Of a stretch of 10,694 bases of DNA, positions 1 to 5,777 are shown piece by piece (the stretch's first letter is position 1; every line of letters begins with the position of its first letter). The position numbers and the translations under genes are program-made. The DNA comes from Actinomycetota bacterium. Lineage in GTDB: Bacteria; Actinomycetota; Acidimicrobiia; Acidimicrobiales; Microtrichaceae. The notes below the pieces were generated by a model. The model ran no database searches. It worked only from the letters and a program-made list of their open reading frames with translations, and was not told the origin of the DNA. The stretch spans positions 1 to 10,694 of the forward strand of contig WLLG01000043.1 of the NCBI GenBank assembly GCA_009700815.1, in the 5' to 3' direction.

Positions 1-285
1 CACTCCGGAAGGGACCGAGTGCAGGCGTTCATCGAGGCAGGGCAACCACCGGAACTCCGAGGAAAGCACGTGGTGATCAATCCGCTCATTTTGGTCTCGG
101 AGGATGCGAGTTCTGCTCAGTGCTGGAGTGATTTTCTTTTTGTGAACCGCAAAGGGGTCATTACGACCACTGGCCGGTATCACGATGAACTCAGCCTCGA
201 ACCCGACGGTGTCTGGAGATTTGCCATTCGAGAGATTGTCTTCACAGGTGAAGAACCACAGCTTCTACCTGAACCATCTGCCTAG
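1..285 (+). CDS. SnoaL/NTF2-like protein, 3' end only
   Basis: The reading frame is open from the first base and ends at TAG 283-285, so the start lies upstream of the window. The visible 94 residues fit the C-terminal half of the SnoaL/nuclear transport factor 2-like fold: a strand with VINPLILV, a strand carrying a W-S-D-F segment, then GRYHDEL followed by DGVWRFAIREI. The closing pair of strands (GRY-D-L, then G-WR-F--R-I) is typical of the family. Members include ketosteroid isomerase-like enzymes, polyketide cyclases, dehydratases and non-catalytic binding proteins. Catalytic residues would mostly be in the missing N-terminal half, so no reaction can be assigned. The gene converges on the ligase operon and may belong to a separate upstream unit. 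Family call fairly sure; function unknown. Confidence 0.75.
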   Translation, partial: HSGRDRVQAFIEAGQPPELRGKHVVINPLILVSEDASSAQCWSDFLFVNRKGVITTTGRYHDELSLEPDGVWRFAIREIVFTGEEPQLLPEPSA

Positions 286-290
286 CTGCT

Positions 291-390
291 GTTGCTCTCA
301 GCCGTTGCGCAGGGCTGTTGCTCAGGGCTGTTGCGCAGTGCTGTTGCGCAGGGCTGTTGCGCAGGGCTGTTGCTCAGTGCTGTTGAGCTG
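291..390. repeat. 13-bp tandem repeat at a convergent gene junction
   Basis: A 13-bp unit with consensus GTTGCGCAGGGCT is repeated head to tail: units begin at 291 (diverged), 304, 317, 330, 343, 356 and 369, with a 9-base partial copy at 382-390. Variation is mainly G/T at unit position 6 and G/T at position 10. Each GCGC-type unit holds the palindrome TGCGCA. The array occupies almost all of the 107-base gap between the stop codons of the two convergent genes. Weak hairpins are possible (GCTCA 372-376 with TGAGC 384-388; CAGCC 299-303 with GGCTG 313-317), but no T-tract follows. It could be a neutral minisatellite, a protein-binding array or a weak bidirectional terminator. Confidence 0.9.
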
Positions 391-392
391 AA

Positions 393-1985
393 TCAGCCTG
401 ATCCCGGGTATCCGCCGCCGCCGTACTCTGCATCGAGTGTCTCGTAATCAAGCGGCCAGCCCAGACGGGGGAGCGGCTCGGTTCGAAACACAATGCTCTT
501 GGGTTTCTTGTACGAGGCAATGCGCGACTTCACTGACTCGATCAGCTCAGCCTCGGTGACCTCTGCACCGTCATTGAGCACAACGACTGCGCAGACTGAC
601 TGTCCCCAAGTTGGGTCAGCGATGCCGATGACTGCAGATTCACGAACCGCATCCTGGGAATTGAGTGCAGCCTCAACCTCGGCAGGGTAGATATTCTCTG
701 CTGCGGATTTGATGAGTCGACCCTTCGGCCCCACGAAACTCAGCGACCCGTCGAGTTCTCTTCTGCCAAGGTCGTTTGTGTGGTGCCAACCGCCTTCTTG
801 CCTTCGCTGCGTTTCTTCGGGGTGATTGCAGTAGCCCGACATCACCTGCGGCCCTGCGGCCACGATTTCTCCCGTCTCACCACTGGCAACCTCTTGCCCA
901 TCCGGGTCGAGGATGCGAACCCTGACCATGGGAGATGCGCGGCCTGCGGACCCTACGCAGTCGCCACCGACAGCGTTAAACGTGAGCATCCCCATGACTT
1001 CGGTCTGCCCAAAGCCGGCTGGTTTCACAGCCCAGGGTGAATCATCCACGGTGATCATCGCATTCCACTCTGGCTTACCGCGAAAGCTTCGCAGCGTGGA
1101 GAGGTCATAGGGGGAATCACCGTTTTGATCTGCTGCGTTGAACTCGAGGATCTGATCGATAGTTGGACCCATCAGGAAAGCACCCGTACAGCCTTGGTCT
1201 TGAATCAGGCGACACACTGCCTCGGCCTCAACTCGCGGAAGAAACAAGTTAGTTCCGGCCATCACCAAGGTGGCCAGCGTCGTCATCAGGGTTGCAACAT
1301 GAAACAGCGGCCCGGAGTTGAGGTACCGGTAGCTTGCATCGATGCGCTGCAAGTTCGCCATCATCAGACTCTGGATCAGCAGGGCGTTATGCGAGAGCAG
1401 CGCACCATTCGGGGTGCCGGTGAACGCTGCGGTGTACAACATGAGGACAGGATCTTCGGCCCCTGCTTGGACGGCGATCGGCCGATCCTGAGGATCCACT
1501 AACTCGCCTGAGGCCAAGAATGCCTCGTAGCTGAGCGAGCCGGAGGAGTCAGTTCCCGTGTCTTGAGCGTCATGTTGAAGCCAAATAGCAGATCCGAGAC
1601 CGGCAGAATCCCGAGCGCCTCTGATGGTGTCGCCCACCTCTTCCTCTTGCCAGATCACGACCGATGGCTGAGAATCTTGCAACACAAACGCTGTCTCATC
1701 TGCGGATTGCCGCCAGTTTGCGATACAGCAGACTGCTCCAAGTTTTGCAGCGGCCCCGAGGCACTCGACAATTCGGAAGCTGTTCTGGCCGAGCCACAAA
1801 ATGACGTCGCCCTGGCCCACCCCGGCTTGTGTGAGTGCCGAACTTAGCTGGTTGATTCGGTCGTCCAGCTGTGGCCAGGTCAAGCTGATCTCGCTGTCTA
1901 CCGTGGCTAGTCGATCGGGGTAATTACGTCGATGCTCTCGGAAGGTGTCGGCCAACGTGAAGCTATGAAGTCGTTCTTGGTTCAT
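393..1985 (-). CDS. Acyl-CoA ligase-like protein with degenerate P-loop (PtmA2-like)
   Basis: 530 residues with the full-length fold of class I adenylate-forming enzymes (acyl-CoA synthetases). The phosphate-binding A3 loop, normally T-S-G-T-T-G-x-P-K-G, reads TAAFTGTPNG at residues 185-194, losing the SGT core and the lysine. The A8 hinge reads SAAENIYPAEVE (427-438) with the usual GG changed to AA. The C-terminal A10 segment (LPRLGWPLDYETL, 505-517) has no catalytic lysine, and the protein ends in a glycine-rich tail. A5 (GFGQTE, 324-329) and the A7 aspartate (D405 in HTNDLG) are kept. This pattern suggests a ligase that does not adenylate, as described for PtmA2 of platensimycin/platencin biosynthesis; that parallel is inference. 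The start at 1985 is chosen over an in-frame ATG at 2102, which lies inside the upstream gene, because AGGA sits 7 bases ahead. It is last in the SDR-ligase-ligase operon. Confidence 0.88.
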   Translation of the reverse strand: MNQERLHSFTLADTFREHRRNYPDRLATVDSEISLTWPQLDDRINQLSSALTQAGVGQGDVILWLGQNSFRIVECLGAAAKLGAVCCIANWRQSADETAFVLQDSQPSVVIWQEEEVGDTIRGARDSAGLGSAIWLQHDAQDTGTDSSGSLSYEAFLASGELVDPQDRPIAVQAGAEDPVLMLYTAAFTGTPNGALLSHNALLIQSLMMANLQRIDASYRYLNSGPLFHVATLMTTLATLVMAGTNLFLPRVEAEAVCRLIQDQGCTGAFLMGPTIDQILEFNAADQNGDSPYDLSTLRSFRGKPEWNAMITVDDSPWAVKPAGFGQTEVMGMLTFNAVGGDCVGSAGRASPMVRVRILDPDGQEVASGETGEIVAAGPQVMSGYCNHPEETQRRQEGGWHHTNDLGRRELDGSLSFVGPKGRLIKSAAENIYPAEVEAALNSQDAVRESAVIGIADPTWGQSVCAVVVLNDGAEVTEAELIESVKSRIASYKKPKSIVFRTEPLPRLGWPLDYETLDAEYGGGGYPGSG

Positions 1986-1992
1986 GGAAATA

Positions 1993-1996
1993 TCCT
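1993..1996 (-). promoter_or_regulatory. Ribosome binding site that sets the start of the degenerate ligase
   Basis: AGGA on the minus strand, 7 bases before ATG 1985-1983. It supports this start over the in-frame ATG at 2102, which would add 39 residues with no homology to ligase N-termini and would lie within the preceding ligase gene. Confidence 0.6.
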
Positions 1997-2005
1997 GCAA
2001 TCTTC

Positions 2006-2030
2006 GTCTGGTCAGGTCTGGTCTGGTTTG
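2006..2030. repeat. Five 5-bp tandem units between the two ligase genes
   Basis: On the + strand the units are GTCTG, GTCAG, GTCTG, GTCTG and GTTTG, a pentanucleotide array covering half of the 52-base spacer (1986-2037) between the canonical ligase stop codon and the degenerate ligase start. It lies upstream of the AGGA ribosome binding site, so copy-number change would alter the spacer or leader length but not the SD-to-start distance. Two of the five units carry single substitutions, so it may be an old, stable array. Confidence 0.7.
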
Positions 2031-2037
2031 ATTCGCT

Positions 2038-3534
2038 TCAAGTCGGGGGTGCGGGTAACTCGCGTTTGAGGACTTTGCCCGTTGGGTTGCGTGGCAACTC
2101 ATCTAGGAACGTGATGACGCGTGGCACTTTGTAGTCAGCGAGTCGCTCGCTGCAGAACTCGATGATTGAGCTGGCATCAGGGGTAGCGCCTGCTCGAAGC
2201 ACCACCCATGCGCCGATATCTTCACCGAGCACCTCGTGCGCAACAGCAGCCACAGCGGCCTCGGCGATATCTTCGTGTTCATAGAGAACCGTCTCGACGT
2301 CGGTCGCATAGACGTTGTTGCCACCGCGAATGATGACCTCTTTTGCCCGACCAACGATGTACAGATAGCCATCCTCATCAAGTCGTCCAAGGTCGCCACT
2401 GTGCAGCCAGCCGTTCTGCCAGGTAGCAGCAGAAGCTGCGGGGTCTTTGAAGTACTCGCGCTGAGAGTCGCCGACTCCAATCAGAATCTCGCCGATCTGC
2501 CCAGCTTCAACCTCGATCCCATGTTCATCGGCGATACGAATCTTGGTGCCCATAGGTATTCCAACTGACCCTGCTCTTCGTTCGACTTCTTCTTTGGGAA
2601 GGTACGTGAACGAGGTGCCCGACTCGGTCATTGAGTAGTTGTTCGTGACCGCCGCTTCGGGCAGCAACTCAGCTAAGCGACGATGTAGGCCTGCGGGTAG
2701 TGGTGCTGAGCCGATCGAGACCAACTGCAGACTCGATAGGTCCGCCATACTGATGCCCGGATCATTCATTAAGAGTTGTGCTGTTGCCGGCACCAAGAAC
2801 GCCATCGTGGGCCGACGCTCCTCAACAGTCTCCAGCCAGATCCCTGCATCGAATTTTGACTGGTACAAGGTGGACATGCCCATCTTCATAGGGTTATAGA
2901 TGAAGCTCAGACCTGCGAAAGTAAAGAGTGGCGAACTGTGCAGCCATGCCTTGGAGGTCCACTCCGGTGTGCCGTTCGCAATGATGTGAAGGCCGCAGTG
3001 CCGCACGGCTATCCCCTTGGGAATTCCCGTGGTGCCAGAGGTGTACATGATGTCAGCGAGGTCGTCCTCGGTGACAGGAACCCGAAACGTTGAGTCTGAC
3101 TCGGCTGTTGCATCTGGCCAGGAGTTACCTAGAGCCTCAAAGGTGATCTGCAGCGAGGGAATCGACTCGGAGCGGGCGGCCTCAAGCGAAGCACGCAGCG
3201 TGGACGAGGTAAGAGCCGCCGTTGGCTCGGCATGGCCGAGAACCGTTGCCAATTCTCTTGTAGAGAGGCGGGTGTTTGTCGGCACAGCAACTGCGGCGGC
3301 CTTGTGGATTGCCGCGTAGGCGATGATCCACGCGAATACCTGAGTGGTTTCAAGATACAAAGCAACGCGGCTCCCAGGAGAGACACCGGAGCTGACTAAC
3401 TTTCGGGCCAAGCGATTGGACTCGGCCTCCCACTTGCTAAAGCTCAGCGAGTCTCCGGAGCTGAGGTCTACATACGCTGGTAGGTCGGGGTACGTAGTTG
3501 CCATGTAGCTGAGCTGATCAATGAGCAGGGCCAT
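2038..3534 (-). CDS. Acyl-CoA ligase (FadD-like, canonical motifs)
   Basis: 498 residues, the usual length for a class I acyl-CoA synthetase, which activates a carboxylic acid with ATP to an acyl-adenylate and then forms the CoA thioester. All core motifs are intact: A3 P-loop YTSGTTGIPKG (164-174), A5 NNYSMTES (298-305), A7 HSGDLGRLDEDG (378-389), A8 GRAKEVIIRGGNNVY (395-409) and A10 PRNPTGKVLK (481-490) with catalytic lysine K487. It should therefore adenylate. The substrate cannot be read from sequence. The start ATG lies 6 bases after the SDR stop codon, with a GGGGA ribosome binding site inside the SDR 3' end, so the two are very probably cotranscribed. The next gene, 52 bases on, is a ligase homologue lacking the ATP-handling motifs, which suggests the two may share one activation reaction. 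Confidence 0.93.
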   Translation of the reverse strand: MALLIDQLSYMATTYPDLPAYVDLSSGDSLSFSKWEAESNRLARKLVSSGVSPGSRVALYLETTQVFAWIIAYAAIHKAAAVAVPTNTRLSTRELATVLGHAEPTAALTSSTLRASLEAARSESIPSLQITFEALGNSWPDATAESDSTFRVPVTEDDLADIMYTSGTTGIPKGIAVRHCGLHIIANGTPEWTSKAWLHSSPLFTFAGLSFIYNPMKMGMSTLYQSKFDAGIWLETVEERRPTMAFLVPATAQLLMNDPGISMADLSSLQLVSIGSAPLPAGLHRRLAELLPEAAVTNNYSMTESGTSFTYLPKEEVERRAGSVGIPMGTKIRIADEHGIEVEAGQIGEILIGVGDSQREYFKDPAASAATWQNGWLHSGDLGRLDEDGYLYIVGRAKEVIIRGGNNVYATDVETVLYEHEDIAEAAVAAVAHEVLGEDIGAWVVLRAGATPDASSIIEFCSERLADYKVPRVITFLDELPRNPTGKVLKRELPAPPT

Positions 3535-3540
3535 GATGCG

Positions 3541-4434
3541 CTATTCCCCAAATCCCATGGCAGGGCGGCCAGTGGAGTGCTCGCCGAATAGCTCAGCAGA
3601 CTTGGCTTGCAGATCATCCACAGTCCAGGCACGCCCCGCGTTCTCGATGCGGCCAACGCGGTGCCACCCGGACATCAGGTGCACCTTGTCTCCATTGACC
3701 ACAAAGACCTGCCCGGTAATTCGATTGGACTGATCACTCGCGAGCCAAGCGACCACGGGGGCAATATTCGCTGGGTCCCACTCGTCAAAGGCGCCTTCCT
3801 CGGGGAGCAGTGAACCCAGAACGCTCTCGGTCATTCGAGTGCGCGCCCGAGGCGCGATGGCATTGACCGTGACCCCGTATTTGTGGAGCTCTCGGGCAAG
3901 TACGACCGTCATTGCGGCAATCCCTGCTTTGGCAGAGGCATAGTTGATTTGTCCGGCGAGACCGTAGAGTCCCGACTCTGATGCCGTGTTCACGATGCGG
4001 CCAGAGACCCCTGACTCGCCAGCCTTTGATCGGTCGCGCCAGTGGCACCCGGCAAAGTGGGCGCAGGCAGCGTGGCCTTTGAGATGGACGCGAATCACGT
4101 CATCCCACTGTTCCTCGTTCATGGAGAAACTCATGGTGTCGCGAATGATTCCAGCGTTGTTGACCAACACGTCGAGCTGCCCAAACTCCCTGACCGCACC
4201 AGAAACCGCTTCCTCTGCACCCGCCCAAGTGGCGATGTCGGAATTGTTCCTGCAAGCAGACCCTCCTGCAGCGGTGATTTCATTCACCACTTCCTGCGAG
4301 AGATCAGTATCTACGTCGTTGACCATGACTTGTGCGCCGAGCTTGGCTAGGTAGAGGGCCTCCTCGCGGCCGATCCCTCTGCCGGCACCGGTGACCAGTG
4401 CTGAGCGTCCAAGAAGAAGTTGATCCGTTTGCAT
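3541..4434 (-). CDS. SDR-family dehydrogenase, HSD17B4/(3R)-hydroxyacyl-CoA dehydrogenase type
   Basis: 297 residues of the classical short-chain dehydrogenase/reductase fold. Visible are the NAD(P)-binding TGAGRGIG (15-22), NDV after the second strand (D41 region, suggesting NAD preference), NNAG (92-95) and the catalytic triad S152, Y165, K169 (NYASAK). The longer-than-usual loop HWRDRSKAGESGVSGRIVNT and the segment NAIAPRARTRMTE match the actinobacterial 17-beta-HSD4-like branch, several members of which oxidise hydroxyacyl-CoA intermediates in steroid side-chain and ring degradation. In this cluster a beta-hydroxyacyl-CoA oxidation step is plausible; the substrate is inferred only. The ATG at 4434 is preferred over the in-frame ATG at 4488 because AGGAG precedes it by 10 bases and the family starts close to the first strand. 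First gene of the three-gene minus operon, divergent from the thiolase. Confidence 0.9.
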   Translation of the reverse strand: MQTDQLLLGRSALVTGAGRGIGREEALYLAKLGAQVMVNDVDTDLSQEVVNEITAAGGSACRNNSDIATWAGAEEAVSGAVREFGQLDVLVNNAGIIRDTMSFSMNEEQWDDVIRVHLKGHAACAHFAGCHWRDRSKAGESGVSGRIVNTASESGLYGLAGQINYASAKAGIAAMTVVLARELHKYGVTVNAIAPRARTRMTESVLGSLLPEEGAFDEWDPANIAPVVAWLASDQSNRITGQVFVVNGDKVHLMSGWHRVGRIENAGRAWTVDDLQAKSAELFGEHSTGRPAMGFGE

Positions 4435-4444
4435 GTGTGCGTCG

Positions 4445-4449
4445 CTCCT
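4445..4449 (-). promoter_or_regulatory. Ribosome binding site that sets the SDR start
   Basis: AGGAG on the minus strand, 10 bases before ATG 4434-4432. The longer frame from 4488 has no comparable site and would push the coding region to within a few bases of the shared operator at 4494-4509. Confidence 0.6.
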
Positions 4450-4493
4450 GATTCGGCTGCCCCCCGGCAACCTAGGAATCGTAGCCATCTCGG

Positions 4494-4509
4494 CTGACGC
4501 ATGTGTCAG
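4494..4509. promoter_or_regulatory. Palindromic operator, copy 1 (SDR operon / thiolase)
   Basis: CTGACGCATGTGTCAG is a 16-bp palindrome with 7 of 8 base pairs symmetric (only G4499/T4504 fails). It lies in the 114-base divergent region, with 39 bases between it and the thiolase ATG and 59 bases between it and the SDR ATG. Including the two following bases (GT), 16 of 18 positions are identical to the site at 7152-7169 in the other divergent region. A TetR-like dimeric repressor of a catabolic regulon is a reasonable guess for the protein that binds it; no regulator gene is in the window. Confidence 0.7.
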
Positions 4510-4516
4510 GTAGGAT

Positions 4517-4528
4517 GACTATTTAGTC
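4517..4528. promoter_or_regulatory. Second short palindrome ahead of the thiolase
   Basis: GACTATTTAGTC has perfect 5-bp arms (GACTA/TAGTC) around TT. It is 7 bases downstream of operator copy 1 and 20 bases before the thiolase ATG. It could be a second regulator site or part of the promoter or leader. It has no copy in the other divergent region, so its role is uncertain. Confidence 0.35.
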
Positions 4529-4548
4529 CAACCGGGGGTATTTCCAAC

Positions 4549-5763
4549 ATGGCGAATCAGACTGACTCGGGAAGCATTTCCCCGACAATGCCCGTAATCC
4601 TGAGCGCGTGCCGTACGCCGATCACTGATTCCTATAAGGGGTCCTTGGCAAGTGTGGACGTGCGCGACTTGGCTGCACTGGTTGTCACCGAATCAATTCG
4701 CCGAGCGGGTATTGATGCAAACCTGGTTGACGATGTGATCCTCGGAGAAGTGCTGCAAGGTGGCGGTTGCATTGCTCGCTACGCCGCTATCGCGGCGGGT
4801 TTGCCTGCAGACACTCCTGGGTTGTCAATGAACCGTCAATGCGCATCTGGTCTATCGGCAGTCTCTGCGGCGGCGGCGAGTATTGCTGCTGGGATGGATG
4901 AGGTCGTCGTAGCTGGCGGTGCTGAAAATATGACGCAGTCTCCGCTGACCTATCGCAAGGCGCCGTACCCGTATGGTGCGCCCGAGCTATTTATTTCACC
5001 CTCACATCCAGACACTGCAGATGCACCAAATATGAACATGGTGGTCACTGTCGGCGAGAACACGGCTCGGGAACTCGGTATCACTCGCCAGCAAGTTGAC
5101 CAGTGGGCCTGGGACTCTCACCGCAAGGCAGTTGCTGCAATTGCCGAGGGTAGGTTCGTCGAGGAGATCGTCCCCGTGTCCGTTCCCGGTATGGGTGGCG
5201 CTGTGTCAGTGATTGATACTGATGAGCACCCACGAGCAAATTCCACTCTCGAGAAGCTCGGTTCACTTCGGGTGCTGTCAGGCTGGCCTGACGGAGTGGT
5301 TACTGCAGGAAACTCCTCGCCATTGAATGACGGAGCAGCAGCACTCGTTGTGGCTTCTGCCGGACGAGCACAGCAAGAGGGAATCGAGCCGCTCGCTCGG
5401 ATTCGCTCTTGGGCCGCTGCAGGTGTTGATCCAGCTCGAACGGGCCTAGCTCCAACGGTTGCCATTCCCCGGGCCCTCAAGCGAGCGGGCCTCACACTCG
5501 AAGATGTCGACCTGATTGAAATCAACGAGGCCTTCGCCGCCATGACTGTTGGGACCATCGAAGTGCTCGGGATTGACCCAGAGAAGGTCAACGTGAACGG
5601 CGGTGCAATAGCGCTGGGTCACCCCGTGGCTGCATCAGGAGCGCGCCTAGTGGTAACCGCAGTACACGAGCTTCGTCGCCGTGGCGGTGGTATCGGTGTG
5701 ATTGCCCTGTGCGCAGGCGGAGGTATGGGTGCAGCAATGGTGATTGAAGTAACAGACTGCTGA
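4549..5763 (+). CDS. Thiolase (acetyl-CoA C-acyltransferase family)
   Basis: 404 residues, normal for the degradative/biosynthetic thiolase family, which cleaves 3-ketoacyl-CoA with CoA or condenses acyl-CoAs. The nucleophilic cysteine is C98 in MNRQCASG, followed by NEAFA (326-330), H358 in GGAIALGHPVAASG and the general acid/base C388 in LCAGGGMGAAMVIE; all catalytic residues are present. A small oddity is GHPVAASG where most members read GHPIGASG. About 13 residues precede the conserved MPVILSACRTPI segment, so a start at 4588 is an alternative; the ATG at 4549 has only a weak G-rich site (GGGGG 10 bases upstream). It is transcribed away from the SDR-ligase operon under the shared palindrome. 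In this context it probably performs the chain-shortening step of beta-oxidation, but the acyl substrate is unknown. Confidence 0.92.
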   Translation: MANQTDSGSISPTMPVILSACRTPITDSYKGSLASVDVRDLAALVVTESIRRAGIDANLVDDVILGEVLQGGGCIARYAAIAAGLPADTPGLSMNRQCASGLSAVSAAAASIAAGMDEVVVAGGAENMTQSPLTYRKAPYPYGAPELFISPSHPDTADAPNMNMVVTVGENTARELGITRQQVDQWAWDSHRKAVAAIAEGRFVEEIVPVSVPGMGGAVSVIDTDEHPRANSTLEKLGSLRVLSGWPDGVVTAGNSSPLNDGAAALVVASAGRAQQEGIEPLARIRSWAAAGVDPARTGLAPTVAIPRALKRAGLTLEDVDLIEINEAFAAMTVGTIEVLGIDPEKVNVNGGAIALGHPVAASGARLVVTAVHELRRRGGGIGVIALCAGGGMGAAMVIEVTDC

Positions 5764-5777
5764 TTGAAGGGTGCTGA

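Noticed and set aside
291..390. Short repeats considered as a CRISPR array
   Set aside because: Units are 13 bp and directly adjacent with no unique spacers, and no cas gene is present.
185..391. A + strand frame of 68 codons that translates the 13-bp repeats into a repetitive peptide
   Set aside because: It overlaps the SnoaL-like gene in another frame and then only translates the minisatellite; there is no ribosome binding site and no family resemblance.
360..395. Intrinsic terminator at the SnoaL/ligase junction
   Set aside because: Only 5-bp stems with 7-9 base loops can be formed and no T-tract follows on either strand.
1390..1440. The degenerate P-loop as a sequencing error or frameshift
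   Set aside because: Reading the minus strand codon by codon gives TAAFTGTPNG in one continuous frame flanked by good ligase sequence on both sides; several separate motifs (A3, A8, A10) are altered together, which a single error cannot explain.
1986..2102. A 39-residue N-terminal extension of the degenerate ligase from ATG 2102
   Set aside because: It would overlap the coding region of the upstream ligase, has no ligase-like sequence and no ribosome binding site, whereas ATG 1985 has AGGA at 7 bases.
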